Shown: in pieces, positions 9,328 through 19,620 of the stretch
Layout of the letters: every line of letters begins with the position of its first letter
Numbering within the stretch: position 1 is the stretch's first letter
Assembly (NCBI GenBank): GCA_903838675.1
Contig: CAILZI010000188.1
Span: forward strand, 1-64,000
DNA: 64,000 nucleotides
Direction: 5' to 3'
From: an uncultured Verrucomicrobiota bacterium
GTDB taxonomy: Bacteria > Verrucomicrobiota > Verrucomicrobiia > Verrucomicrobiales > Verrucomicrobiaceae
Position numbers and translations under genes: made by a program
The notes under the pieces: generated by a model
What the model was told of the DNA's origin: nothing
The model's database searches: none
Seen by the model: only the letters and a program-made list of their open reading frames with translations

Positions 9328-12267
9328 ATGCGCCTGCTCGCCTTCCTTTTCCTTTCCACCGCCGTCTTTGCCCAGACCGAGGCGGATTTCATCACGGCCC
9401 CCCGCCAGCTCACCTTCGAGGGCAAACGCTCCGGGGAGGGCTACTTCTCTGCCGATGGCAAGAAGATGATCTTCCAGTCCGAGCGCGAGGAGGGGAACCC
9501 GTTTTACCAAATCTACCTCATGGATCTCGAAACGGGCGACCAAGAGCGCATCTCACCCGGCATGGGCAAGACGACCTGCGCGTGGATCCATCCCGACGGC
9601 AAACGCGTCATGTTCGCCTCCACCCACACCGACCCTGACTCGAAAAAACTGCAGGCCGCTGAGTATGAAGAGCGCAAGAACTCCAAAGTGCGCCGCTACT
9701 CGTGGGACTACGACGAGCACTACGACATCTGGGAATACTCGCTAGTGGACAAGTCGCTCAAAAACCTTACACACACTCGCGGCTACGATGCCGAGGGCGA
9801 CTACTCCCCCGATGGCAAAAAGATCGTCTTCGCCAGCAACCGCCAGGCTTATGAGGGCAAGCTCAGCAAAGATGACGAGGAGCGCTTCAAGCTCGACAAA
9901 CAGTACTTCATGGAAATCTACACCGCCGATGCCGACGGCTCGAACGTGAAGCGCCTCACTGACGCCCCCGGCTACGACGGCGGCCCCTTCTTCAGTGCCG
10001 ATGGCAAACGCATCTGCTGGCGCCGCTTCACTCCAAAGGGCGATGTGGCCGAAGTCTGGACCATGAATGCCGACGGCAGCGAGCAAAAACCCATCACCAA
10101 GCTCGGCGCGATGAGCTGGGCCCCCTATTTCCACTCCAGCGGCGACTACCTGATCTTCACCACGAACCTCAACGGTTTCGCCAATTTTGAACTCTACATC
10201 GTCGATGCCGCAGGCAAGCACGACCCCGTGCGCGTGACCACCACAGACGGCTTCGATGGCCTCCCTGTCTTCTCGCCGGATGGCAAAAAACTCTCCTGGA
10301 CCAGCGGCCGCGGGGCAGGAGGCGCTTCGCAGATTTACCTCGCCGACTGGAATCACGAGCACGCACTCACCGTGCTCGGCCTCAAGACCGATCCGCAGGC
10401 AGTTGCCGCCAAGACTCCAGAACCCGACTTCTCAGCCACCGCCGCTGAAATCCGCCCCGAAGACATGAAGCAGCAGGTCACCTACCTCGCCAGCGATGCC
10501 CTCGGCGGCCGCCTCACCGGCACCGAAGGTGAAAAACTCGCCACCCAGTATGTCGCAGACGTCTTCCAGAAGATCGGCCTCGCGCCGTTCGGCGATGACG
10601 ATACCTATTTCGACAACTTTGACTTCACCGCAGGTGTCGCGCTGGGGCAGGGCAATACCTTGAGCCTGTTTGACGCCAAAACGCAAGATGACGGGTTTGC
10701 ATGGAAGGCTGATGTGGACTGGAAACCTCTCTCCTTCTCTCAAAACGGCGAGGTGAAAGCCGCAGGCATCGTGTTCGCCGGTTACGGCATCGAAACTCCC
10801 GACGAAGCCACCGGCACTGATGGCAAAAAAATTGAAACCTACAGCAGCTACGCCCACCTCGATGTGAAGGACAAATGGGTGCTCGTCTTCCGCTACCTGC
10901 CTGAAGGCATCACGCAGGAACGCCGCAACGATCTCAGCCGCTACTCCAGCCTGCGCTACAAGGCGCTCACTGCACGCCAGAAAGGCGCGCGCGGTCTCAT
11001 CGTCGTCAGCGGTCCCAATTCCAAAGTGGTTCAGCAGCTCTCACCGCTCACGTTTGATGCCTCACTCGCCACCAGCGGCATTGCAGCCATCAGCATCACC
11101 GATGCAGTGGGCGACAAGCTGCTCGCCAGCGCGGGCAAGAACCTAAAGGAGCTTCAGGACAAGCTCGACAACGGCGATCTCATGGGCGGCATCGACTGCA
11201 AAGGCCTCACGCTCTCTGCAAACATCGTCATCCAACAGGAGAAGAAAAAAGGCCGCAACGTCCTAGGCGTGCTGCCCTACGGCGACAAGCCCGATCCTCA
11301 CGTCGCTCCGCTCATCGTCTGCGCCCATGTCGATCACCTCGGCAGCAGCGGCGGCTCCAATTCACGCGCCAAGGGCGATGAAGTAAACAAGATCCACCAC
11401 GGTGCCGATGACAACGCCTCCGGCACCTCCGGCGTGCTTGAAATCGCCCAGTGGCTGGCCGATTTAAAAAAGCAGGGCAAGCTCGCCTTGAAGCGCGACA
11501 TCATCTTCGCCGCCTGGAGTGGTGAGGAACTCGGCCTTCTCGGCAGCAATCACTTCGTCGAAGCCTACGCCAAAATGATCAAGGGCGATCCGAACGCGAA
11601 ACTCACCGGCATGTTCGCCGCCTGCCTGAACATGGACATGATCGGTCGCTTTCAGAAGACCCTCGTCATGCAGGGACTTGGCAGCAGTTCCATTTGGGCC
11701 AAGGAAATCGAAAAACGCAACGCCCCCATCGGCCTGCCCATCACCACACAAAACGACGCCCACCTCCCCACCGACAGCACCGCGTTTTATCTGCGCGGCA
11801 TCCCCACGCTGAACGCCTTCACCGGTTCCCACGCCGACTACCACATGCCCAGCGATACCGCCGACAAGATCGACTACGTCAACGCTGCCAAGATCGCCAA
11901 GCTCATCGGGCTCATAGCTCGCGGCATTGCCACGACCGATCCCGCGCCTGACTACGTCGCCATGGAGGCCCCGAAAAACCAGGGCGTCCGCACCGGCCTC
12001 CGCGCCTACCTCGGCACCATTCCCGATTACGCCCAGGGCGACATGAAAGGCGTCAAACTCAGCGGCGTCTCCCCCATCGGCCCCGCTGCTAAAGCCGGCG
12101 TCAAAGCCGGCGACATCATCATCAAACTCGGCGGCAAAGAAATCACCAACATCTACGACTACACCTACGTCATGGGCGATCTCAAGATCGGCAAGGAAAC
12201 CACCATCAGCGTCCAGCGCGAAGGCAAAGAAGTGGAGATGAAGATCACGCCGGGGTCGCGTGATTGA
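9328..12267 (+). CDS. Secreted M28 peptidase with N-terminal TolB-type beta-propeller, PA insert and C-terminal PDZ
   Basis: Signal MRLLAFLFLSTAVFAQ; TolB repeats (YSPDGKKIVFASNR, FSADGKRICWRR); M28 core VCAHVDHLG…HHGADDNASGTSGVLEIAQ…AAWSGEELGLLGS; PDZ GVSPIGPAAKAGVKAGDIIIKLGGKEI. Confidence 0.88.
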   Translation: MRLLAFLFLSTAVFAQTEADFITAPRQLTFEGKRSGEGYFSADGKKMIFQSEREEGNPFYQIYLMDLETGDQERISPGMGKTTCAWIHPDGKRVMFASTHTDPDSKKLQAAEYEERKNSKVRRYSWDYDEHYDIWEYSLVDKSLKNLTHTRGYDAEGDYSPDGKKIVFASNRQAYEGKLSKDDEERFKLDKQYFMEIYTADADGSNVKRLTDAPGYDGGPFFSADGKRICWRRFTPKGDVAEVWTMNADGSEQKPITKLGAMSWAPYFHSSGDYLIFTTNLNGFANFELYIVDAAGKHDPVRVTTTDGFDGLPVFSPDGKKLSWTSGRGAGGASQIYLADWNHEHALTVLGLKTDPQAVAAKTPEPDFSATAAEIRPEDMKQQVTYLASDALGGRLTGTEGEKLATQYVADVFQKIGLAPFGDDDTYFDNFDFTAGVALGQGNTLSLFDAKTQDDGFAWKADVDWKPLSFSQNGEVKAAGIVFAGYGIETPDEATGTDGKKIETYSSYAHLDVKDKWVLVFRYLPEGITQERRNDLSRYSSLRYKALTARQKGARGLIVVSGPNSKVVQQLSPLTFDASLATSGIAAISITDAVGDKLLASAGKNLKELQDKLDNGDLMGGIDCKGLTLSANIVIQQEKKKGRNVLGVLPYGDKPDPHVAPLIVCAHVDHLGSSGGSNSRAKGDEVNKIHHGADDNASGTSGVLEIAQWLADLKKQGKLALKRDIIFAAWSGEELGLLGSNHFVEAYAKMIKGDPNAKLTGMFAACLNMDMIGRFQKTLVMQGLGSSSIWAKEIEKRNAPIGLPITTQNDAHLPTDSTAFYLRGIPTLNAFTGSHADYHMPSDTADKIDYVNAAKIAKLIGLIARGIATTDPAPDYVAMEAPKNQGVRTGLRAYLGTIPDYAQGDMKGVKLSGVSPIGPAAKAGVKAGDIIIKLGGKEITNIYDYTYVMGDLKIGKETTISVQREGKEVEMKITPGSRD

Positions 12268-12319
12268 CCTCCATAGGAGGCTTGCGCTGCTGGCGCGACT
12301 CGCTAACCATCCCGGCCCC

Positions 12320-13570
12320 ATGAAAATCCTTGTTACTGGCAAAGGCGGCCGTGAACACGCGCTCATCACCGCACTCAGCGAATCCCCGCAAAAGCACGAA
12401 CTCTTCGCGTATCCGGGCAGCGATGCCATCGCGGCGCTGGCGACTCGTGTGGATGTGGCAGGACTGCCAGAACTGATCACCTGGATGAAGCAGAACAGCA
12501 TCGATCTCTGCATGGCGGGTGAAGAAGCGCTGCTGGTGAAAGACACCGGCCTGTCCAACCTCTGCGCCGAGGCAGGCATCCCATGCTGGGGACCACGAAA
12601 GGAGATCGCGCAGCTGGAGGCTTCGAAGACCTTCGCGAAGAAGTTTTTAAAGCGTCACGGCATCCCGACAGCCGATTTCACCATCTGCACCACCGCAGCC
12701 GAAGCTAAGGCTGCCCTCACGGAGTTCCCCATCGTGCTCAAGTTCGATGGCCTCGCCGCTGGCAAAGGCGTCGCCGTCTGCACCTCCAAAGACGAGGCCG
12801 AAGCGTTCGTCGACGACGTGATGGAAAAGCGCTGTTTCGGCGCGGGCGACCTGTTGGTCGAAAAATGCCTCATCGGACCGGAGATCTCAGTCTTCGCTTC
12901 CGTATGCGATGATAAATACCAAATCCTCATGCCCGCGCGCGATTACAAACGCATTCGCGACAACGACCAGGGACCGAATACAGGCGGCATGGGTGCCGTA
13001 GCCTCTCTGGAGCTCGCAGACCCTGCATTGATGCAGCGCATCGAGCGCGAGATCGTGCAGCCCACCGTACAGGGCATCTTGAAGGACGGTCTGAAATATC
13101 GCGGCTTCCTCTATTTCGGCCTCATGCTCACACCCAACGGACCACAGGTGATCGAGTACAATTGCCGCTTCGGCGACCCAGAAGCCGAGGCCGTGCTGCC
13201 CATGCTGCGCGGAGATTTCGCCAGCTACGCGTTTGAAGCGGCGAAGGGAAATCTTCAGCCGGACCTGATTCAATTCGCACCCGGATGGAGCATCTGCCTC
13301 ATCAGCGCCAGCGCTGGTTATCCCGCCTCATCGCACAGCGGTGATGTGATCTCCGGCCTGGAAGCCATGAGCGGAGCGCGCGTGTACCACTGCGGCACGA
13401 AGCAGAATGCCAGCGGCCAATTTGAAACCAACGGTGGCCGTGTGTTCGCCGTCGTGGCTCAAGGTGCAACACGTGTCGAAGCACGGGAGAAGGCCTATGC
13501 CGAGAGCGCCAAGATTACTTTCGACGGCCTGCAGCGTCGTTCGGACATTGGTAAAATGCACTTTGAATGA
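12320..13570 (+). CDS. purD: Phosphoribosylamine--glycine ligase
   Basis: MKILVTGKGGREHALITAL, ATP-grasp IVLKFDGLAAGKGVAVC, NTGGMGAVASLELADP, YNCRFGDPEAEAVLP. Confidence 0.95.
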   Translation: MKILVTGKGGREHALITALSESPQKHELFAYPGSDAIAALATRVDVAGLPELITWMKQNSIDLCMAGEEALLVKDTGLSNLCAEAGIPCWGPRKEIAQLEASKTFAKKFLKRHGIPTADFTICTTAAEAKAALTEFPIVLKFDGLAAGKGVAVCTSKDEAEAFVDDVMEKRCFGAGDLLVEKCLIGPEISVFASVCDDKYQILMPARDYKRIRDNDQGPNTGGMGAVASLELADPALMQRIEREIVQPTVQGILKDGLKYRGFLYFGLMLTPNGPQVIEYNCRFGDPEAEAVLPMLRGDFASYAFEAAKGNLQPDLIQFAPGWSICLISASAGYPASSHSGDVISGLEAMSGARVYHCGTKQNASGQFETNGGRVFAVVAQGATRVEAREKAYAESAKITFDGLQRRSDIGKMHFE

Positions 13571-13590
13571 GATAGCGAGCCCGAAAGGGA

Positions 13591-15003
13591 TCAGCGTTTC
13601 CCCATCTTTGCCAGCCGCTCATCACTCTCCAGATGTCCGGACCAGCCAAAGTGGCACTGAAATTCAAAACAGTCCTTCATCTGCTCAAAGGGGCCAGTCC
13701 ATTCGGTCTTGTTTGAGGCGACAGTGATATCTGAGGGCGCAAAGCCCGTGATGGGGAGGCGCTGGATGGCGAAGGCATCGTTGAGCAGTCGCGTCTTTTT
13801 CCAGTTGAGACCCATCAGTTGGGCGCTGACGCAATCAACAGCCACGGGATGTGTTCCCGCGAGGATGACGCCGCTTGCCACAGGATCGCAAGACATGGGG
13901 CCGTCGCCGTCGCCGCCGATGATTCCATCGACGATAGTCAGGTAGCGCAGCGGCTTCTCACGCCGTACACCGCGTCCGTCGAAGTAGAAGAAGCACTTGT
14001 GCAGATCCAGGATCATGCGCCAGGCCGTATTGTTGCCGTGCCAGTTGCCGGAGCGCACCACCTCCTTCGTGTCGCCAAACACCATGCGGCCGAGCTTTTT
14101 CAGCGGTACGAAAAGCTTGGAGAGAAAGAAACGGCCAAAGAGGATCTTCTTCGCATTTCGCATCAGCGTACCTTCAAGTGCGCGCTTGGCAGAGGACTCG
14201 GCAAACTGGTCTCCACCTTCCGCAGGCGTGCCCTCCGTATGGCGAGGCAGCCAGTTGGTGCGCGGCGTCGTGCCCACCAGATTTTTCAGCGCCACCGTGA
14301 GCCCGACTTTTTTGTGAGTCTTGAGCTTCGGCACATTGATCAGCACGTCCGCGTTCATCGGCGTGCGGCAAATGCGGTATTCGTGATGCGGGTCCGTGTG
14401 CTGGCGGTTCGTTGTGGCGAAGTCAAAGGAGGCCCCGTAGAGCTTGCCGAGGCCAGGATGGCCGAGGAATTCGCTGTCCGCATCCAGATGGATGTCCACC
14501 GCGCCAGAGGGATCACTCGGCAGTTCCCGTTTGGCAATGGTGACACCATCATCAATCGTCCATTCCTCACAGCGCATGTCGAAGAGCAGAAAGGCGATCC
14601 CTGGAAACTCCTTCGTGAGATCCGTAATGAGATCGTCCAGGCGATGCAGTCGGCGGATGGTGGCAAAGGAAGAATCGCTCTGCGGCGCATCACACAGAGT
14701 GACTGAGCCATGGCCTTGGAGCTTGCGCGCAGACCAGCGGGCGACCTCACGCACGACGGTGGGATGCGTGATGATCGTTAGCCAGCCATTTTCATCCTCC
14801 GGTTTGCTGGCGTTGTGCTCCTTGACCCAGTTCGGCTTTATGACGACACGGTCGCCGGGCGTGATGAAGTCGGTGGCGAGTTCGAGCGCGTTGATGGCAG
14901 CCTCAATCTGCTGACGCAGGGCGTCGGCATCATCGTAGCTGGCCTTGCCGCTGAAGACGGAGACTTTGGGGGCACCGAACGAGGAAGGGAAGGGCGTGTT
15001 CAC
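13591..15003 (-). CDS. DUF362 domain protein
   Basis: DRVVIKPNWVKEHN, INVPKLKTHKKVGLTVALKNLVGTTPR, DGIIGGDGDGPMS…GTHPVAVDCVSAQLMG are characteristic of DUF362. Confidence 0.85.
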   Translation of the reverse strand: MNTPFPSSFGAPKVSVFSGKASYDDADALRQQIEAAINALELATDFITPGDRVVIKPNWVKEHNASKPEDENGWLTIITHPTVVREVARWSARKLQGHGSVTLCDAPQSDSSFATIRRLHRLDDLITDLTKEFPGIAFLLFDMRCEEWTIDDGVTIAKRELPSDPSGAVDIHLDADSEFLGHPGLGKLYGASFDFATTNRQHTDPHHEYRICRTPMNADVLINVPKLKTHKKVGLTVALKNLVGTTPRTNWLPRHTEGTPAEGGDQFAESSAKRALEGTLMRNAKKILFGRFFLSKLFVPLKKLGRMVFGDTKEVVRSGNWHGNNTAWRMILDLHKCFFYFDGRGVRREKPLRYLTIVDGIIGGDGDGPMSCDPVASGVILAGTHPVAVDCVSAQLMGLNWKKTRLLNDAFAIQRLPITGFAPSDITVASNKTEWTGPFEQMKDCFEFQCHFGWSGHLESDERLAKMGKR

Positions 15004-15071
15004 AGGAATGCGGGCTATTTAAGGTCGGCACGTTCCCTTTGCAACGCTCCCGCAACCCTCGAATCTCAGGC

Positions 15072-15746
15072 ATGCAGAATTGGGTGCGGATCTTTTGCGT
15101 GCTTTTGACCCTCGCCCTCATGGCGGCAGTGGGCGGCGTGATCTGGCAGCGAGTCGAGAGAATGCCCAAGCCCAAGCCGCTTGATCCCGCGTTCATTCGG
15201 CTGACACCACTTGAAGTGATGACACTGCCGTTGGCGACACGGTTTGACATGCCGATGGGTTCTGAACACGGTGCATTAACCTACAATGCCCGGCCTTATC
15301 GTGTCCAGCGGCATCTCGGTGATGATTTGAATGGTATCGGCGGCGGAAACTCCGATTTAGGCGATGCCGTTTATGCCGCAGGTGCCGGGCGTGTGGTTTA
15401 TGCGGGCAGTCCTGGTCCAGGCTGGGGTAAAATGATTCTCATCGCCCATCGCCTGCCTGATGGAGACGAACTCGGTCCCGTGGTCCAGACGATGTATGCC
15501 CATTTGGAGTCGATCCGGGTTCAGTCTGGGCAAGAGGTGCAGAGAGGTCAGAAGATTGGCGCGGTGGGAACGGCAGAAGGTGCCTATTTGGCACATTTAC
15601 ATTTCGAAATTCGGCTTGGTCCCTACATAAATCCTGGCCAAGGTTATGCTGATACACCTCTGAATCGCGTCTCACCTGAGCTCTTCATCAAAGCACACTG
15701 CGGTGCTGATGCAGATATATTGAACCCGGCGCCCAGAAAAGACTGA
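15072..15746 (+). CDS. M23-family (LytM-like) peptidase
   Basis: HLGDDLNGIGGGNSDLGDAVYAAGAGRVVYAGSPGPGWGKMILIAHRL…MYAHLESIRVQSGQEVQRGQKIGAVGTAEGAYLAHLHFEIRLG. Confidence 0.88.
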   Translation: MQNWVRIFCVLLTLALMAAVGGVIWQRVERMPKPKPLDPAFIRLTPLEVMTLPLATRFDMPMGSEHGALTYNARPYRVQRHLGDDLNGIGGGNSDLGDAVYAAGAGRVVYAGSPGPGWGKMILIAHRLPDGDELGPVVQTMYAHLESIRVQSGQEVQRGQKIGAVGTAEGAYLAHLHFEIRLGPYINPGQGYADTPLNRVSPELFIKAHCGADADILNPAPRKD

Positions 15747-15814
15747 AAAAAACCGCAAAAGATGATTTGAAGGAAGACCATTTGAATCCGTCATTCATAT
15801 AGCCCCTTCCACTC

Positions 15815-16390
15815 ATGCGTTTGATTTCCGTATTTTGCTGTCTGCTTGTCCTGGTGACTTCACTAGGACTGGCTCAGCCAGTGAAATCGACCCCTGTCCA
15901 GATCAACTGCGAAACGCTTTGCGGAGAGTTGTTTACCTCAATTCGGATGGAGCCTGACAAGCTGGTGATGAGGCTTGAGGAGGCTCTGGTCATCCATCAA
16001 TCCTGCGCCGCTGAGATTGTGACTGCGGCCATTGATGCGGTAAATGCGGAACCGGGGCAGGTGCGCAAGATTGTGGACACGGCCATGGAGCTCGCACCAG
16101 CTCATGCGGCTACGATTGCGTCGGCGGTGAAACACTACACCGCCCCGGTGGTCGTTGCCGCCGCCGAAGAGCAGGTGGAGGTGCGCCGCGCTGTCCTGCC
16201 GGATGCGCTTCCTCCCAAACCGATGGCGGGAGAGGAAGTAAAACGGGCGGAGCTTCCACTGCAAACTCGCAGCATCCCCATCGTCGAAGTGCGTCGTGCA
16301 GAACCGGTGGCTTCTGTGGAGATCCAAGTGCAGGAGCCTGAGCCATCCCTGAAACTGATGGATGTGCCCAAGGCAAAACCGATGAAGTAA
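15815..16390 (+). CDS. Hypothetical secreted protein
   Basis: Signal peptide MRLISVFCCLLVLVTSLGLAQPV; no domain recognised. Confidence 0.6.
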   Translation: MRLISVFCCLLVLVTSLGLAQPVKSTPVQINCETLCGELFTSIRMEPDKLVMRLEEALVIHQSCAAEIVTAAIDAVNAEPGQVRKIVDTAMELAPAHAATIASAVKHYTAPVVVAAAEEQVEVRRAVLPDALPPKPMAGEEVKRAELPLQTRSIPIVEVRRAEPVASVEIQVQEPEPSLKLMDVPKAKPMK

Positions 16391-16409
16391 GATTGGATGT
16401 AAGGTCCTG

Positions 16410-17917
16410 CTACTTCGCTGGGATTTCGTTCAGCGTGTAATAGCCTACTTTGTGCAGCAGCGGAAGTTTCTCGGTGCTACGAACGCCGTCGAGATGCAGC
16501 TCGTGGATATGGCCTTTCGTGAGCGGTGAGATCGTCAGGCGCACGGATTTTCCGTCTGCGGCAACTGTGGCTGCGGAGATCTTCGGCAGGACTTCCGAGA
16601 CTTCATCGCCACCGTACTGCTCACGATATGCATAGGTGAATTCACGCATGCTGTAGCTCTTCACATCACCGGCGGCAGCAGGATCAACGGGCTGTGTAAA
16701 AGTGACCTCAAAGCCATCTGGCTTCGCATGCATTTCATGTACTTCGAATGGGGGCCTGCCGGTCCATTCGCATTTCTCAAAGCAGAAAGGCTTCCCACCG
16801 CGTGCGCCCCAGCCACGGTCGCTGCCGCCCACGAAGACACGGCCTTCTTCATCCATGCGTCCTCCAATGATACCGCTGGCAAAGCCGCTGCGGAAGGGAA
16901 TGACAACACCCTGCTTGATGCCGTTGACGGTTTCGAGATAGACGCGGCTGAGATTGCTGTGGCTTTGGTCCGCCACAAAGAGCTGCTTGCTGAAGGGACC
17001 AAATTTGCCCGCGCTGAGATCGCAGATGATCGCGCTGGCAGAGTTGCCGATTTTTCCATGCACGAGATAAACGGCAGGCGGCAGGAGCTGCTTGATGCGT
17101 TCACGCTCTGTCACCATGCGGTCAGGGTCTCCTCTCTCGCGTTTGTCTTTGCGGCCTTTGTCGCCTTGGAATGCCTCAGGAAGCGGATCGATCGGACGCG
17201 GCCCCATGTTGGGTGCGAGGTCGTACCAGATATTGCCACCGGGGTGCCCTTGGAAAGAACCAGGAACAAGATGCTGCAGCGTGCAGGAGCCATGCCACGG
17301 GCCTTGGTTGTCGCAGTAGTAGGCTTCGCCATCCGCATCGAAACCGATTCCTCCTGGGCTGCGAATCCCGGAGCAGGTGGGAACCATGGTGCCGTCGGGT
17401 TTGATGCGCAGCGCCCAGCTGCGAAACGGCACAGCGCTGCTGAAGGAACCCGTCAGACAGAGCGTCACCCAAAGATCGCCTGCTTTGTCAAAACGACTGC
17501 CGATGGCATACTCATGGTAGTCACCGGAGACACCCCAGCTGTCGTTCACATTTTCAAAGACATCGGCACGACCATCGTTGTCAGTGTCTTTGAGGCGCGT
17601 GATCTCATAGCGCGTGGTGGCGTAGAGATTCTTGTCCTCGGATTGTAGGCGATGCCCAGCACCTCATGCAGACCTGAGGCAAAGAGCTTGTAGCTCACGT
17701 TGGAGGCATCATTGCTCCCAGCACCGCTGACGATCCAGATCTCACCACGGCGGGTGCCAAGTGCGAGTTTGCCATCCGGCATCAAGTCGATGGAGCCGAC
17801 CTCCATCGCGGTCTCCTTGGGTGTGGCAAAGGTGGTTATCTTGTAAAAATCAGCTTCGACAGGATCAGCGGCAAACAGCTGAGAGCAGAGCAGGGAAAGA
17901 AGAAGAATGCGTTTCAT
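16410..17917 (-). pseudogene. Secreted beta-propeller (sorbosone-dehydrogenase/haem-binding-like) protein split by a frameshift near 17641
   Basis: ORF 17546..17932 carries the signal and N-terminal propeller (MKRILLLSLLCSQLFAADP…EVLGIAYNP). Reading continues in another frame as EDKNLYATTRYEITRLKDTDNDGRADVFENVNDSWGVSGDYHEYAIGSRFD into ORF 16410..17549. Confidence 0.75.
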
Positions 17918-17936
17918 GGCAGAGCGTAGCAATAGA

Positions 17937-19496
17937 TTACTGGGCCCACTGGTAGGTGACGGTCATCGTGCCCGTTTTCGCAGGGACAACGAGGTTCTGG
18001 CCTGCGAGTTGAGCATCGTTGACCGTGATACGGTAGGGAAGGGGACCTTTGCCGATGAACATGCCATCCTTGCTTGTAAACGATCCGCTGCCGACACGAT
18101 ACCATGCATTGGCGGGCAGCTTGCCGCTGACCTTGATCGTGCGTAAGAGCTTAGCATTGCCCTCGGGCTTGTTGCCGTTGCCTTCGACTGTGAACGACTC
18201 CTCAATCTCGGCCCCCTGCCAAGTGTATCGGAAGGTGGGATTGCGCTTCGCGTCTAGGGAGTAGCCCAGCCAGTGGAAGCCTTCATAGCGCTTGGTTTTG
18301 TCCCATTTCGGCCATTCGGCATCGGGTTTTTCAGCAACAAAAAAGGCCGGTGTGACCTCCCCGGTGGGCTGGAGCACATCATATCCCAGCGGCTTTTCGT
18401 GGCCGCCACCGCGTGAGTTCCAGTGCCTTGAAGCATCCATGAAAGCACCGCGCCAGATGAGAGAGAGATTCATGCTTTCAGCACTCCAGGCGATGTTCAC
18501 TCCCCCGGGATAGCCGACGCCAATGCCGCGATTGCCCGCGCCTTGGATGAAGTTACGATAGATCACCGCTTCGTTCGTCACCACCAGCGGGATGGGCTCG
18601 AACTCCTTCTGCTTTTTCGTGCCACCCTGCCACTTCGGATGGAGCCACTTGGACAGCGGTGTGATCTGAGTTTCCGCGCCTTTCCAGGCGGCATAGAGTT
18701 CGATCTGCCCGCCGCCTTGGAAATACTCCAATCGAAAATCATGCTCACCTTTCTCAAGCGTGATGCCTTGTTCCTTGATGTCCCCCGAAGGATGAATGCC
18801 GTCGTACGCCAGAATTTCCTTGCCGTCGACCAGGATGCGCGATCCGTCATCGCTGGAGAGATAAAAGCGATACGAGCCCTTCTTCGGGGCAAGGAGCTTT
18901 CCAGTAAAGACGACACCGAACTCGTTCTTGTAGTCGTCCAGTTTCACCTGAAGCAGGTTGTCTTCGATCGTGCCTTCACGGTGTGGTTTAAGCTTGGAGA
19001 AATCCGGAAGATTCTGCCAGTTGCCGAGATAGAGGGCAAAGTGGAGGTCATGCAGCGTGTCCCCTACTGGGGCCACTTTCAGCACGCCGCGCATGGTGAG
19101 CGCATGGCCGGGGAAGGTGCAGACGTAGGGGTAGCTGCCTGCCTTTTCAGGCGCAGAGAAACTCAGCACCTCTTTTTCATGCGGATTGAGCATCTTGGAG
19201 TGCGCCCAGATGCGCGTGTCATCGGGCAGCCAGTTGCGTTTCAGGGCCTCCTCCGGCTTTTCCATCTGCTTCATCGCCATGGCGGCGGTGTCCGTCCCCG
19301 GCTGGCAAAAGACCAGGTTGTGCGGCAGGTCATCGCCGTTTTCAAAGGTGATCTTCACCGGTTGGCCCGGCTGCACGAGGAATTCGGCAGTGTCGTATTT
19401 CATCTGCGCCGTCATCGTTTTGAGCGAAAAGAGGGCGGGCTCCACGGCCCGGGCAGAAGCAGCGGTGACAAGAATGGCGAAAAGCAGGCGGGTCAT
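17937..19496 (-). CDS. Secreted cupredoxin (azurin/plastocyanin-like) + PA14 domain protein
   Basis: Signal MTRLLFAILVTAASARA; copper-site pattern PHNLVFC…YPYVCTFPGHALTMRG (C-x4-H-x3-M); PA14 FTGKLLAPKKGSYRFYLSSDDGSRILVDGKEI. Confidence 0.85.
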   Translation of the reverse strand: MTRLLFAILVTAASARAVEPALFSLKTMTAQMKYDTAEFLVQPGQPVKITFENGDDLPHNLVFCQPGTDTAAMAMKQMEKPEEALKRNWLPDDTRIWAHSKMLNPHEKEVLSFSAPEKAGSYPYVCTFPGHALTMRGVLKVAPVGDTLHDLHFALYLGNWQNLPDFSKLKPHREGTIEDNLLQVKLDDYKNEFGVVFTGKLLAPKKGSYRFYLSSDDGSRILVDGKEILAYDGIHPSGDIKEQGITLEKGEHDFRLEYFQGGGQIELYAAWKGAETQITPLSKWLHPKWQGGTKKQKEFEPIPLVVTNEAVIYRNFIQGAGNRGIGVGYPGGVNIAWSAESMNLSLIWRGAFMDASRHWNSRGGGHEKPLGYDVLQPTGEVTPAFFVAEKPDAEWPKWDKTKRYEGFHWLGYSLDAKRNPTFRYTWQGAEIEESFTVEGNGNKPEGNAKLLRTIKVSGKLPANAWYRVGSGSFTSKDGMFIGKGPLPYRITVNDAQLAGQNLVVPAKTGTMTVTYQWAQ

Positions 19497-19620
19497 AGGA
19501 GGCGCGTTTAAACGGCAGCGGCGGAGGTTGCCTTGCGAAAATGCAGCGTCAATGCCCTGAGTTTTATTTCCTTCACACTTTGGGCTTGGCTCAGGCCGTG
19601 GAATTTGATTACATCTGTTC

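Noticed and set aside
11464-12579. 371-aa minus-strand ORF across M28/purD junction
   Set aside because: Antisense to two well-identified genes; Gly/Asp/Val-rich shadow composition.
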